Shown: positions 15,010 through 24,721, numbered from the stretch's first letter. The stretch is DNA of 64,000 nt from Cryobacterium levicorallinum (GCF_004402405.1 NZ_SOFE01000023.1:308297-372296), one strand, 5' to 3'. Numbers and translations: made by a program. Notes: generated from the letters alone by a model not told the origin.

Positions 15010-16434
15010 GTGCCTGATCGGCTGGCATTCGGGGCCGCGGTCGAACAACTGTCGCTCGCTCACGAAAGCCGCACCAGTATCTGTGCCCCTTTCATGCAGG
15101 TGCTGCCGGTCAATGCAGCAGCGGTGTGCACGCTCGGGGCCCCGTTTGGGTCCGAGACCGTGAGCGCGAGCAATGCCATGGCCGCCCACTTCGACGAGCT
15201 GCAATTCGACCTGGGTGAGGGGCCTGCCTGGGCGGCGCTGGCCACCAGACGGCCCGTACTCGTCGACAACTTTGCGACGTCGTCGGGTGCGACCTGGCCG
15301 GCGCTGATGAAAGCCGCACGGAACACCGAAGTGCACGCTGTCTACACCTTTCCACTCATCATGGGGTCGGTCGATATCGGAGCTGTCTCGCTGTTTTCGA
15401 CCCGCTCGGGCGGCTTCACACCCGCGCAGATTCTGGACGCGGAAGTGCTCGCACAGATAGCCGCGCTCCAGGTCTTGCGTCGATCCCTCACCGCGCAAAC
15501 ATTGAAAACAAATCTGGAAGATAATGAAGGATATTCGCGGCGTGTCGTTCATCAAGCGACCGGAATGGTTCTGGCCCAGCTCAATCTTTCCGCGGCCGAC
15601 GCGCTTCTGATAATTCATGGACATGCTTTTGCTCATGGACGAACTGTTCGGGAAGTCGCCGCAGATGTAGTGACACGACGATTGGATTTCTCGTCGATTC
15701 CCGAGTCTGAGAATGGAAATATGGTGACAAAAACCCGGGAGGGTCATTTCCTTGAGACCTTCGTTACCCTGGCCGACACACTCGTCGCCGTCTACGATGT
15801 CGTCGACCTCTTGCACACCCTGGTTGAAAAATGCGCCGCCCTGCTGGAGGCTTCGGCGGCGGGCATCATCCTGTCGGCCGGTGACGGCGAGCTGGAAGTG
15901 GTGGCGTCGACCAACGAACGCAGCCGCCTGGTCGAAATTCTGCAGCTGCGAGCCGGGAGCGGCCCGTGCGTTGAGAGTTTCACCTCCGGGCTGGCCGTCG
16001 CCGTTCCCGACATCGACAGCACTGGCGATAAATGGCCCAAGTTTCGCCAGGGGGCACTCGCCCAGGGCTTCGCCTCGATGCACGCCGTACCGCTGCGCCT
16101 GCGGGCAACGACCATCGGCTCACTCAATCTGTTCTGGGATCGCACCGGCGGCTTGAGTACGGCCGACACCAACACGGTGCAGGCACTCGCGGATGTCGCG
16201 ACCATAGGCATCCTGCAGGAGCGGGCTATTCGCGAAAGCGACATCGTGCGCCAGCAACTTCAGCACGCGCTGAGCAGTCGAGTGTTGATCGAACAGGCCA
16301 AGGGCGTCGTGGCGTACACCCACGGGGTGCACATGGGCGATGCCTTCGACAAGATTCGCGAGTATGCCCGTCATAACGGTCTTCCACTGGCCGATGTGGC
16401 CGAGAGTATCGTCAATCGCGTACTGATCCTGTAG
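15010..16434 (+). CDS. Double GAF-ANTAR regulator
   Basis: This protein of about 474 residues holds two complete GAF-ANTAR modules in one reading frame. Module 1 has a GAF domain at about 5-155 (LQFDLGEGPAWAALATRRPVLV) and an ANTAR domain at about 172-232 (VVHQATGMVLAQLNLS, ADALLIIHGHAFAHGRTVREVA). Module 2 begins with LETFVTLADTLVAVYDVVDLL, the normal N-terminus of stand-alone proteins of this family, and ends in ANTAR VLIEQAKGVVAYTHGVHMGDAF. ANTAR domains bind paired hexaloop RNA hairpins and prevent termination; GAF domains sense small ligands. An internal ATG at 15721 could give module 2 alone. The start is uncertain (GTG 15010 or TTG 14995, neither with a clear ribosome-binding site). 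Confidence 0.8.
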   Translation: MPDRLAFGAAVEQLSLAHESRTSICAPFMQVLPVNAAAVCTLGAPFGSETVSASNAMAAHFDELQFDLGEGPAWAALATRRPVLVDNFATSSGATWPALMKAARNTEVHAVYTFPLIMGSVDIGAVSLFSTRSGGFTPAQILDAEVLAQIAALQVLRRSLTAQTLKTNLEDNEGYSRRVVHQATGMVLAQLNLSAADALLIIHGHAFAHGRTVREVAADVVTRRLDFSSIPESENGNMVTKTREGHFLETFVTLADTLVAVYDVVDLLHTLVEKCAALLEASAAGIILSAGDGELEVVASTNERSRLVEILQLRAGSGPCVESFTSGLAVAVPDIDSTGDKWPKFRQGALAQGFASMHAVPLRLRATTIGSLNLFWDRTGGLSTADTNTVQALADVATIGILQERAIRESDIVRQQLQHALSSRVLIEQAKGVVAYTHGVHMGDAFDKIREYARHNGLPLADVAESIVNRVLIL

Positions 16435-16561
16435 CGTTGCAGCGACTAGTTGCGAACTAGCCGAGACTGACCTCCCGTTTATGCTGGGCGGGCGTATGGT
16501 GGCATTGGCCGCCCCGGACCCTGGCAGCACACGCACTAAACGTGAGCTTGCGAGGGAGATC

Positions 16562-16897
16562 ATGAAACGTATATTTCACCCCGGTGGGTCAGTGATTACC
16601 GGCAGCGATCTGGCTGATGCGGTCTTGCTGTATGCCGAGGCACTGTGTAACCGTCGACAAGTCGACGTCGTTGATATACCGGTCATGGGCGACGGCGGTA
16701 CTCTCCTTCGTGCTCAGTTTTTGATCGGTTCCGCGAGTCAGCTGGTCAGCGTCACCGCGGACAGTCTGTCGCCAGAACTGGTCGAACCGGAAACCACGGA
16801 CTTTCTGCACCGCAAGGCCCAAACCGGAGCCATGATTCCGGCGGCGTGGACCCGAGAGGAATCGGCTGCCGCGCAGTTCGACGAGTTCGACTACTGA
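16562..16897 (+). CDS. Hypothetical protein, 111 residues
   Basis: A small acidic soluble protein that I recognise only as a common type in Microbacteriaceae, without known function. It has no cysteine motif, membrane segment or signal peptide. The sequence MKRIFHPGGSVITGSDLADAV opens it and the tail is rich in Glu, Ala and Asp. The ATG at 16562 has a good GAGGGAG site; the longer frame to 16481 has none. It follows the GAF-ANTAR gene by 127 bases and precedes the Nif3-like gene, possibly in the same direction of transcription only. Confidence 0.7.
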   Translation: MKRIFHPGGSVITGSDLADAVLLYAEALCNRRQVDVVDIPVMGDGGTLLRAQFLIGSASQLVSVTADSLSPELVEPETTDFLHRKAQTGAMIPAAWTREESAAAQFDEFDY

Positions 16898-16977
16898 CCT
16901 ATCTTTTCGCGGACCCGACGCATCGGTTGCGTCCTGTCCGCGAAACCTTGGCACCGGTCGCCCGGTAGGCTGAATGG

Positions 16978-17796
16978 GTGCCATTCTCGCTCGCCGACGT
17001 TACCCTCGTCGCTCATACCCTCTGGCCCCCGGGCGGTGCCGAAGCGTGGGATGCACCGGGGCTGGTCAGTGGCGATCCGGCCCGGCCGATTCGCAGCATC
17101 CACTTGGCCGTCGATACCGTCGCCGACACGGTCGACGAGGCTATTGCGGCCGGCGCCGACCTGTTGCTGACGCATCATCCGTTACTGCTGCGCGGTGTCA
17201 CGAGTATCGCCGAGGACACCTACAAGGGCGCACTGCTCAGCCGGCTGATTCGCGCCGACTGTGCCCTGCTGGCCGCCCACACCAACGCAGACGTGGTTGC
17301 TGACGGCGTGTCCGACGTGATCGCCAGTCGGCTGGGGCTGATCGACGCACTGCCCATCACGAGTGGCGCTGTGCCGGGCACCGGCATCGGACGGGTTGGT
17401 CGTCTGCCGAAACCGACCACGCTCGGACACCTGGCACACACCGTGCTGGCCCTGTTGCCGGCCACGGCTTCAGGGGTTCGCGTCGCCGGTGACTATGCAG
17501 CCCCGATCACGACGGTTGCTCTCTGTGGCGGTGCCGGTGATTCCCTGCTTCGCAATCCGCAGGTGCTGGCAGCAGATGTCTACATTACCTCCGATCTGCG
17601 CCATCACCCTGCGCAGGAGGCACGCGAGCAGGCGCTCTGCGTCGGCGGACCCGCCCTCATCGACGTCGCACACTGGGCCAGCGAATGGCTCTGGCTGGAG
17701 CCGGCGGCCGTGCAGTTGCGGGCGAACCTGCCGGGGGTGTCGGTCACGGTGAGTGAGTTGAACACCGACCCGTGGGATTTTTCCGTCGTGCACTAA
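16978..17796 (+). CDS. Nif3-like dinuclear metal centre protein
   Basis: This 272-residue protein belongs to the Nif3/YbgI/DUF34 family, which forms toroid hexamers with a two-metal site. Metal-binding motifs are visible: LLLTHHPLLLRG (H66, H67), AAHTNAD (H101), ITSDLRHHPAQEA, and the C-terminal DVAHWASEW with a closing acidic region. A GTP cyclohydrolase-like activity has been proposed for the family, but the physiological role is not settled. The start is the GTG at 16978. In actinobacteria it is usually followed by the zinc-ribbon coiled-coil protein, as here. Confidence 0.9.
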   Translation: MPFSLADVTLVAHTLWPPGGAEAWDAPGLVSGDPARPIRSIHLAVDTVADTVDEAIAAGADLLLTHHPLLLRGVTSIAEDTYKGALLSRLIRADCALLAAHTNADVVADGVSDVIASRLGLIDALPITSGAVPGTGIGRVGRLPKPTTLGHLAHTVLALLPATASGVRVAGDYAAPITTVALCGGAGDSLLRNPQVLAADVYITSDLRHHPAQEAREQALCVGGPALIDVAHWASEWLWLEPAAVQLRANLPGVSVTVSELNTDPWDFSVVH

Positions 17797-17848
17797 TTCT
17801 TTTTTCTTTCGTCAGTACAACTCAATTCCAGCGTTAGGTCAGGACATC

Positions 17849-18586
17849 GTGAAGGCATCACCACTCCAGCAGAAAGAACTTCTGCGGCTTCAGGCCCTCG
17901 ACATCAAGGTTCTTCAGCTCAGCCACCAGTCAAAATCACTCGCGGCGCACACCGAGCTTGCCGCGCTCAACCGGGAGGCTGAGGCCAGCCGTATGAAGCT
18001 GCTCGGCCGGTCCGGCGAGCTCGACGACGTGCGCACCGAATTGGGACGCATCGAGAGCGACGTTGAGGTCGTCGAGAAGCGCATTGCCCGCGATACCGAC
18101 CGCCTGCAGAACACCTCATCGATCAAGGACATCCAGGCCCTGGACTCCGAGGTGGCCTCACTCAAGAAGCGCCTGTTCGATCTCGAGGAGATTGAGATTG
18201 CCGTGCTTGAGCGCCAGGAAGAGCACGAGGCGGCCGTCGCTGTGGTGGAGCAGGAACGCGACGCCATCGCCGAGCGGGTCGCCGCGACGGAAGCCGTTCG
18301 GGATGAGTCGCTGGTCGACCTCAACCGTCAGCTCGGCGAGTTGACCCGTGATCGCGCGACGATCGCGGCCACCATCCCCGATGACCTCGCTGCCCTGTAC
18401 GAGCGCCTGCGCATCAGCGGCCACGGCAACGCCGCGGCGCTGCTGCGTGCCCGCACCTGCAGCGGATGCACGATGACTCTGACCGGGAGCGACCTCGCTG
18501 ATGCCCGTCAGGCTCCGGCGGACGAGGTCATCTTCTGCCCCGACTGTGGCGCCGTGCTGGTGCGCACCGAAGAGTCCGGAATCTAG
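17849..18586 (+). CDS. Coiled-coil protein with C-terminal C4 zinc ribbon (CdsZ-like)
   Basis: The 245-residue protein has a long antiparallel coiled coil over about residues 5-185 (heptad-rich Leu/Glu/Arg). It ends in a zinc ribbon with cysteines in TCSGCTM and FCPDCGAV. The family is widespread in actinobacteria next to the Nif3-like gene and rnpB. It resembles a nucleic-acid-binding or ribosome-associated adaptor, but no activity is established that I can support here. The GTG at 17849 is preceded only by a weak AGGTCAGGA. Confidence 0.88.
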   Translation: MKASPLQQKELLRLQALDIKVLQLSHQSKSLAAHTELAALNREAEASRMKLLGRSGELDDVRTELGRIESDVEVVEKRIARDTDRLQNTSSIKDIQALDSEVASLKKRLFDLEEIEIAVLERQEEHEAAVAVVEQERDAIAERVAATEAVRDESLVDLNRQLGELTRDRATIAATIPDDLAALYERLRISGHGNAAALLRARTCSGCTMTLTGSDLADARQAPADEVIFCPDCGAVLVRTEESGI

Positions 18587-18630
18587 CGCCGGTTCGCACG
18601 TCGCCTGCTCGCCCGGTAGGCTTTGTACTC

Positions 18631-19016
18631 GGAATGGGTCGGCAAGACGGTCGCGTCATTCGGGAGATCTTCGGGTCTAGCGGATGCCGAGGAACGTCCG
18701 GGCTCCATAGAGCAGGATGGTGGGTAACACCCACCCGGGGTAACCCGCGAGACAGTGCCACAGAAAGTAGACCGCCACCAGCGCGAGCTGGGGGTAAGGG
18801 TGAAACGGTGGTGTAAGAGACCACCAGAGGCCAGGGTGACCTGGTCGGCTCGGTAAACCTCGTCCGGAGCAAGGTCAGACAGAAAGCGTTGAGGCGGCTC
18901 GCCGAGCTTTCGGGTAGACCGCTAGAGGGCTGCGGCAACGTAGTCACGAGATAGATGGCCGTCGACGGTGCGCAAGCACCTGGACAGAACCCGGCGTACT
19001 AGCCGGCCCATTCCAC
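18631..19016 (+). ncRNA. rnpB: RNase P RNA, bacterial class A
   Basis: This is the catalytic RNA that trims tRNA 5' ends. Universally conserved blocks are present: GAGGAACGTCCGGGCTCC (18691 on), GGGTAACACCCACCC, GTGAAACGGTGGTGTAAGAG, CTCGTCCGGAGCAAGGTC, then AGATAGATGGCCG and ACAGAACCCGGCGTAC. Helix P1 pairs 18631-18643 with 19002-19014 with one G-U, which sets the ends. Mature length is about 385 bases. The 3' end lies only a few bases from the stop of the convergent response-regulator gene, and I see no separate terminator. Confidence 0.96.
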
Positions 19017-19021
19017 TTCAT

Positions 19022-19774
19022 TCACCCCGCGGTCCAGTGATACAGCTTCTCCGGACGCCCGGCGTGACCATATTTTTGGGTGATGCCGGCACGTTCGGCT
19101 GCGACCAGGAATTCAAGATATCTGCGGGCGCTCACCCGAGCCAGACCCAGGTTTTGGGCCACGTCGCTGGCCGAGATGCCCACGGTGGCGCGCTTGAGCG
19201 TGGCCACGACGGCGTCGAGCGTCACCTCGGACAGCCCCTTGGACAGCGCCAACCCGGTGGGCTCAGGGGCACTGGCTGGCTGCGCGACCGTGCCGGGTTG
19301 CAGCATCCGGTCTATTCGGGCCTGGTCGAGCATCGATGCTGTTACGGCGGCGTGTTCGTGCAGGTCCAGCCGATGTTGAACGTACTGGTCCAGTCGCTCG
19401 AGCAGCACGGTCGAGGTGAACGGTTTGACCAGGTAATGCATGACCCCACCGGCCATCGCCGCCCGCACGGTATCGAGCTCCCTGGCAGCGGTGATGGCAA
19501 TGATATCGACCGGGTCGCCGGGAAGATTACGCGCAGCCCGCAGCACCTCGATGCCGGATATACCGGGCAGATGGATGTCCAACAGCACCAGGTCTGGCTT
19601 CAGCCTCGTGATCAGATCGAGGCCGTCGGTGCCGGTATAGGCGACGCCGACGATCTCGAACCCACCGTGTGCGAGCAGAAAACCGGTGTGAATTCCCGCG
19701 ACTGCACGGTCATCGTCGATGACGACCGTGCGGATGAGAGCCGTGCAAACGGGAGCCGTGCGAATGAGTGTCAT
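19022..19774 (-). CDS. CitB/DctR-family response regulator
   Basis: This 250-residue regulator has an N-terminal receiver (about 15-135) with acidic pocket D20-D22, phosphoacceptor D66 in VLLDIHLPG and K117 in LVKPF. Its C-terminal helix-turn-helix (GISASDVAQNLGLARVSARRYLEFL) is the type found in CitB/DpiA/DcuR proteins. Its start overlaps the end of the sensor kinase gene by 4 bases, so the two are translationally coupled. The adjacent divergent tctCBA operon makes control of tricarboxylate uptake the likely job. Confidence 0.92.
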   Translation of the reverse strand: MTLIRTAPVCTALIRTVVIDDDRAVAGIHTGFLLAHGGFEIVGVAYTGTDGLDLITRLKPDLVLLDIHLPGISGIEVLRAARNLPGDPVDIIAITAARELDTVRAAMAGGVMHYLVKPFTSTVLLERLDQYVQHRLDLHEHAAVTASMLDQARIDRMLQPGTVAQPASAPEPTGLALSKGLSEVTLDAVVATLKRATVGISASDVAQNLGLARVSARRYLEFLVAAERAGITQKYGHAGRPEKLYHWTAG

Positions 19775-21360
19775 GAGGCGGTTCCAATGGGGTCGGGCGA
19801 AGATGGTACGGCAGCGAGGAGCACAGTGAAGGTTGCTCCGCCGTGCTGCGACGGCTTGGAGGTGACGAATCCGGTGCGGCGCACGGCTACGCGCTGCACG
19901 AGTGCCAAGCCGAAACCGCGTGCTCCGGGGCGGCTGGCGTCCCGGGTGGACTGGCCGGCTTCAAATATTCGCACGCGGTCCTTCTCCTTGATTCCGGGGC
20001 CGTCATCGGAAACGACGATGGTGGCACCGGTCCCTTCTTCACTGAGGCGAACGTGGATGGTGCCGTCGGAGCCGATCGCCTCCATAGCATTGTCGATGAG
20101 ATTGCCGAGTACAGTGACCGGATCCGTCGTTCCATCGGGTGCCAGAGTAGAATTTTCGTCGATTACCAGATTGATGCCCTTCTCCGCTGCGATGGTGCTC
20201 TTGGCCATGAGCAGACTCGCCACGTCGGGGTCGGTGATGCCGGGGGAGAGCGCACGGGAGAGCACGGAACCACCGTGCCCGGCGCGAGTGATGAAATCCA
20301 CCACCTGTTCGGTGCGCCCCAGTTCGATTAACCCCGAAATGACATGCATCTTGTTGGCGAATTCGTGGGCCTGGGCGCGCAAAGCCTGCGTCACATCCCT
20401 GGCGCCATCCAGGTCTTGCAGAAGCTGGTGCAGCTCGGTCCGGTCCCGCAGAATCAATACCCGGCCGACCAGTCGACCATCGACGGCGGCATCGTTGGAC
20501 CGCGCCAGCAGAACGCGTTCACCGACGAGCACGGTCTCATCGCTTTCCCCGCTCTCGGCCAGCATCCTGGCCAGTTCCGCACCGACCACGTCCGTCGCCG
20601 GACGCCCCACCGAGTCATCGTCCGCGCCGAGAAGTCTGCGAGCCTCGTCGTTGACCAGCGCGACGGAACCGGCGGCATCCACCGCGACGAGGCCCTCGCC
20701 GATACCGTGCAGCATCGCCTCGCGGGTCTCCAGCAGGGAGGCGATCTCTTCGGGCTCCAGCCGGTGGATCCGGCGCCACACCATCCGAGAGATCATCGTG
20801 GCCCCGGCTGTTCCCACCAGGGCAGCCCCGAGGAGCCAGATCACCAGTTCGGGCAGCACCTTGTATAGGTCGGCGCGCAGCGTCTGCTCCAGAATTCCCA
20901 CCGAGGCCATGCCGATGATGACTCTGGACTCGTCGTAGATGGGTAGTTTGACCCGCCAGGTTTCCCCGAGCGTGCCGGTCTGCGTGCCGACATAGGTCGC
21001 ACCAGACAGCGCAATCGACGGATCGGTCGAGGTTACGTGGCCGATCATGGCCGGGTTTGGATGCGAATAGCGCACGCCGGTGTCGTCGGTAACGACGACG
21101 TAGGTCACATTGGCGGCCTCGGAGATCAGCTCGGCAATGGGCTGAATGGTGGCGCTGGGATCACTATCGTCAAAGGCATCCACGATCGCGGGCAGCTCGG
21201 CCACCGACTGCGCGACTCCCACCATGCGGGCTTGATAGGCATCACGAATCTGCTGCTCCTGCAAGCGGATGGCGACCGACCCGGCAACGAGGACGACGAT
21301 GAGAACAATAAAGAGTTGCAGAAAGAACAACTGTGTTCTCAGCGACATCGACTGAATCAT
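19771..21360 (-). CDS. CitA/DcuS-family sensor histidine kinase
   Basis: This 529-residue membrane sensor probably detects citrate or a similar carboxylate. It has TM1 at about 11-31 and TM2 at about 171-191, which enclose an extracytoplasmic PDC domain containing the RYSHPNP motif (R97, H100) typical of carboxylate sensors. A cytoplasmic PAS domain follows (about 206-310). The phosphoacceptor is H331 in RAQAHEFANKMHVISGL, and a HATPase domain ends the protein (N box NLIDNAMEAI, DDGPGIKE, GFGLALVQ). I chose the ATG at 21360 (MIQSMSLRTQ); the longer frame has an unlikely composition. Confidence 0.92.
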   Translation of the reverse strand: MIQSMSLRTQLFFLQLFIVLIVVLVAGSVAIRLQEQQIRDAYQARMVGVAQSVAELPAIVDAFDDSDPSATIQPIAELISEAANVTYVVVTDDTGVRYSHPNPAMIGHVTSTDPSIALSGATYVGTQTGTLGETWRVKLPIYDESRVIIGMASVGILEQTLRADLYKVLPELVIWLLGAALVGTAGATMISRMVWRRIHRLEPEEIASLLETREAMLHGIGEGLVAVDAAGSVALVNDEARRLLGADDDSVGRPATDVVGAELARMLAESGESDETVLVGERVLLARSNDAAVDGRLVGRVLILRDRTELHQLLQDLDGARDVTQALRAQAHEFANKMHVISGLIELGRTEQVVDFITRAGHGGSVLSRALSPGITDPDVASLLMAKSTIAAEKGINLVIDENSTLAPDGTTDPVTVLGNLIDNAMEAIGSDGTIHVRLSEEGTGATIVVSDDGPGIKEKDRVRIFEAGQSTRDASRPGARGFGLALVQRVAVRRTGFVTSKPSQHGGATFTVLLAAVPSSPDPIGTAS

Positions 21361-21523
21361 TTTCCCATTCTCCCATCTGGCCAGGCGTGCAGTCCGACGG
21401 GCGCTGTCCGTAATGACCAATATGCGCACTATGACCGAATTCTTCCGCGGGCCGATGGGGCTCCATACGCTGGGGCACAGCGTAGCTATACGCATCACAG
21501 TGAAGTGAATAGAGGAAGACAGC

Positions 21524-22531
21524 ATGAAACAAGGCTCAGGGACGCGTCGAACCGGTTTGATCGTGACGGCGGCAGCATCCGTTCTGCTACTCGCCGGGTG
21601 CAGTACCCCGGCAGCGACCAGCGGCGGCAGCGATGAGGCAGCAGCCGGCATCGACAAGCTCAACATCATCGTTCCAGCCGACCCGGGCGGTGGCTGGGAC
21701 CAGACCGGTCGGGCCATCGAAAAGGACCTGCAGGCCAACGACCTCGTGACGAGCGCCTCCGTCGTCAACGTCGGCGGCGCCGGCGGCACCAACGGGCTCG
21801 CCGCCATGAAGACCGAGAAGGACATCAACACCCTCATGGTCATGGGCTACGTCATGGTCGGTGCTGTCGAAACGAACAGCGCGGCCAACCGCATCGAAGA
21901 CACCACCCCGATCGCCCGCCTCACCGACGAACCGCTCGTCGTGGTCGTTCCGGCGGATTCCCCGTACGACACCATTGGCGATCTGCTCGACGACATCGGC
22001 GAGACCGGCCAGGCCGTCTCGATCACCGGCGGATCGGCCGGCGGTGCTGACCATATTCTGGCCGGCATGATGCTCAAGGAACAGGGCATCGGCGCTGACA
22101 AGCTCAACTACATCCCCTACTCGGGCGGCGGAGAGTCCCTGGCCGCGCTGCTTGGCAACAAGGTCAACGCCGGCATCTCCGGCGTCGGCGAGTATGCCGA
22201 GCAGGTCAAGGCTGGCAAGCTACGGGCCCTGGCCGTGTCGGGATCGGATGCTGCCCCGCAGCTTCCCGACACCGAAACACTGACCGAGCAGGGGATCGAC
22301 GTTGTGCTGACGAACTGGCGCGGAGTGGTCGCCCCCGGATCCATCGATGCCGCACAGGCGAAAATCCTCACCACGCTGATGGAAGACCTGCACGCCACCG
22401 ACACCTGGCAGACCACCCTCACCGATAACAACTGGGCGGATGCCTTCATGATCGGCGACGAGTTCGCCGATTTCCTCACCGAAGACATCGCGACGGTGAA
22501 GGTCACGCTGAAAGACATCGGTCTACTGTAA
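21524..22531 (+). CDS. tctC: Tripartite tricarboxylate transporter substrate-binding protein
   Basis: TctC captures the carboxylate outside the membrane and delivers it to TctBA. The 335-residue precursor has a lipoprotein signal with lipobox LLAGC (cysteine at 26), as expected for a Gram-positive anchor. Family features are VPADPGGGWDQTGRAI, SVVNVGGAGGTNG and GGSAGGADHI. GAGGAAG precedes the ATG at 21524. It is the first gene of tctC-tctB-tctA and is divergent from the two-component pair that probably regulates it. The substrate is likely citrate or another tricarboxylate; the sequence alone does not decide. Confidence 0.93.
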   Translation: MKQGSGTRRTGLIVTAAASVLLLAGCSTPAATSGGSDEAAAGIDKLNIIVPADPGGGWDQTGRAIEKDLQANDLVTSASVVNVGGAGGTNGLAAMKTEKDINTLMVMGYVMVGAVETNSAANRIEDTTPIARLTDEPLVVVVPADSPYDTIGDLLDDIGETGQAVSITGGSAGGADHILAGMMLKEQGIGADKLNYIPYSGGGESLAALLGNKVNAGISGVGEYAEQVKAGKLRALAVSGSDAAPQLPDTETLTEQGIDVVLTNWRGVVAPGSIDAAQAKILTTLMEDLHATDTWQTTLTDNNWADAFMIGDEFADFLTEDIATVKVTLKDIGLL

Positions 22532-22535
22532 CCCG

Positions 22536-23087
22536 ATGACCGCTCCCACAGCCGAGTCGCTGGGCGGGGGTGGCCCGCACTGGGCTGCTCCCGCCCGGCC
22601 CGTCGGAGAAATAGTTTTCGCGTGTGTCATCCTCAGCCTGGGAGTCGTCGGCTTCGTGGCCGGCGCCGATATCCGCACGCCGCCATCAGCCAGTGACATC
22701 GGTCCCCGCGCGTTCCCCTTTGTGGTCTCCGGACTGCTCGTCCTGATCGGCGTCGGCCTGATTTTCCAGCTGCTGCGCGGCCACGTCGGCGTCGCTGAAG
22801 AGGGCGAAGACGTTGACCCGAGCATCAAAACCGACTGGCTCACGGTCTTGAAACTGGTTGGCTTCGTCATAGTTCATATCGTGCTGATCGTGCCGCTTGG
22901 CTGGCCCGTCGCGGCCGCCGTGTTGTTCTTCGGCGCGGCCTGGTCACTCGGCGCCAAGCCCTGGTGGCGCAACGCCCTGACCGGCATCGTGCTGGCGTTG
23001 ATTCTGCAATTCGTGTTCGCGGGCCTCCTCGGCGTGTCCCTGCCGGCCGGTTTCCTCCTGGAAGGGGTGACCATCTTCAATGGATAA
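22536..23087 (+). CDS. tctB: Tripartite tricarboxylate transporter small membrane subunit
   Basis: This 183-residue membrane protein is the small, poorly conserved subunit of the TTT family. Four hydrophobic segments are visible (about residues 25-48, 61-84, 107-134 and 144-170) with the family's early [19 protein letters not shown] motif. The ATG lies 4 bases after the tctC stop, and its end overlaps the tctA start by 8 bases, so the three are one translationally coupled unit. Confidence 0.9.
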   Translation: MTAPTAESLGGGGPHWAAPARPVGEIVFACVILSLGVVGFVAGADIRTPPSASDIGPRAFPFVVSGLLVLIGVGLIFQLLRGHVGVAEEGEDVDPSIKTDWLTVLKLVGFVIVHIVLIVPLGWPVAAAVLFFGAAWSLGAKPWWRNALTGIVLALILQFVFAGLLGVSLPAGFLLEGVTIFNG

Positions 23088-24630
23088 CTTCATCAACCTG
23101 ATGAATGGCTTCAGCGTCGCGATGCAGCCGATGTATCTGCTCTACGCCCTCGGCGGGGTCTTCATCGGCACTGCCATCGGCGTGCTGCCGGGCATCGGCC
23201 CGGCCATGACCATTGCCCTGCTGATGCCGATCACCTACAGCCTCGAACCGACAGCGGCCATCATCGTCTTCGCTGGCATCTACTACGGCGGCATGTATGG
23301 CGGGTCAACGACATCGATCCTGCTCAACACCCCGGGGGAGTCGGCGTCGATCGTGACGGCCCTCGAGGGCAACAAGATGGCCAAGGCCGGGCGGGGCGCT
23401 GCGGCTCTCGCCACGGCAGCTCTCGGGTCGTTCGTCGCGGGAACCCTCGCGACGGTGCTGCTGAGCTTCCTGGCACCGTTTGTGGCTGAGTTCGCCATCC
23501 AAATCGGACCGGTTGAGTACGTGGCTCTGATGCTTGTCGCCTTCCTCACGGTAGGAGCCTTGCTCGGGGCATCCGTTCTGCGTGGGCTGGCCTCACTGGC
23601 CCTCGGTCTGTTCATCGCGCTGATCGGCGTCGACGCCCTCACCGGTCAGCAGCGCTACACCTTCGGTAATCCGTTTCTGGCCGACGGTATCGACGTTGTG
23701 CTCGTCGCCGTTGGCCTGTTCGCCGTCGGCGAGGCCATGTACGTGGCGTCCCGGCTGCGGCACGGTCCGGTCAAGGTGATTCCGGTCACCGGCGGCTGGA
23801 CGACCTGGATGAAGAAGGACGACTGGAAGCGGTCTTGGAAGCCGTGGCTGCGCGGCACCTTCATCGGCTTTCCGATCGGTACGATTCCCGCTGGGGGAGC
23901 GGATGTCGCCACCTTCCTCTCGTATGCGGCCGAACGTCGACTGGCCAAGGGCAAGAACAAGAAGCAGTTCGGCAAGGGCGCCATCGAGGGCGTCGCCGGC
24001 CCGGAATCGGCCAACAATGCGGCGGCGGCCGGAGTTCTGGTGCCGTTGCTGACCCTGGGAATTCCGACGACGGCCACGGCCGCGATGATGCTCGTCGCGT
24101 TCCAGCGCTATCAGATTCAACCGGGGCCGTTGCTCTTTGAAACCCAGGGCGCACTGGTTTGGACGCTCATCGCCAGCCTGTACGTCGGCAACCTGATGCT
24201 GCTGATTCTCAACCTGCCGTTGGTGGGCATCTGGGTCAAGATTCTGCAGATCCCGCGCCCGTACTTGTATGCCGGAATTCTGGTGTTCGCCGGGCTGGGT
24301 GCCTTCTCGCTCAATTTCACGCCGGTTGACGTGGGTATTCTGCTCGTCGTTGGCGTGCTGGGCTTCTTCATGCGGCGTTACGGCTACCCGATCGCGCCGA
24401 TGGTGGTCGGGCTCATTCTTGGCCCGATCTTTGAGAACCAGCTGCGTCGGTCGCTCGCGATCTCGCAGGGGGATCCAACGGCGCTCATCGCGTCACCGAT
24501 CGCGGCAACCATCTACGTTTCGCTGATCGTGATCTTCGCTCTGTCCTATTGGATGAAGCGTCGCCAGCGTGCGATGGAGTCTGAGCGAGTTTCCGAGGAC
24601 GACCCCGTCGACGAACGGATGGCACGGTAG
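23080..24630 (+). CDS. tctA: Tripartite tricarboxylate transporter large membrane subunit
   Basis: TctA is the main permease, 516 residues with about 11-12 membrane segments, and uses the cation gradient. Family motifs include [21 protein letters not shown] near residue 31, the [18 protein letters not shown] loop near residue 68, and the second-half repeat [13 protein letters not shown] followed by [10 protein letters not shown]. The highly charged C-terminus is cytoplasmic. It is the last gene of the operon and ends just before a long hairpin shared with ppgK. Confidence 0.95.
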   Translation: MDNFINLMNGFSVAMQPMYLLYALGGVFIGTAIGVLPGIGPAMTIALLMPITYSLEPTAAIIVFAGIYYGGMYGGSTTSILLNTPGESASIVTALEGNKMAKAGRGAAALATAALGSFVAGTLATVLLSFLAPFVAEFAIQIGPVEYVALMLVAFLTVGALLGASVLRGLASLALGLFIALIGVDALTGQQRYTFGNPFLADGIDVVLVAVGLFAVGEAMYVASRLRHGPVKVIPVTGGWTTWMKKDDWKRSWKPWLRGTFIGFPIGTIPAGGADVATFLSYAAERRLAKGKNKKQFGKGAIEGVAGPESANNAAAAGVLVPLLTLGIPTTATAAMMLVAFQRYQIQPGPLLFETQGALVWTLIASLYVGNLMLLILNLPLVGIWVKILQIPRPYLYAGILVFAGLGAFSLNFTPVDVGILLVVGVLGFFMRRYGYPIAPMVVGLILGPIFENQLRRSLAISQGDPTALIASPIAATIYVSLIVIFALSYWMKRRQRAMESERVSEDDPVDERMAR

Positions 24631-24646
24631 CGTTCGTCTAGTTCAA

Positions 24647-24694
24647 ACGTCAGCAGGACCGACACCACAAAAGTGATGTCGGTCCTGATGACGT
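24647..24694. terminator. Bidirectional terminator between tctA and ppgK
   Basis: An 11-bp perfect inner stem (24654-24664 with 24677-24687), one mismatch, then six further pairs outward (24647-24652 with 24689-24694). It lies between convergent genes. Confidence 0.8.
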
Positions 24695-24721
24695 TGAGCG
24701 GTGCGACTCAGCTGGTGCGAA

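Noticed and set aside
18968-20938. A 656-codon rightward open frame opposite the two-component genes
   Set aside because: It is antisense to the sensor kinase and response regulator, starts inside rnpB and has no recognisable domain.
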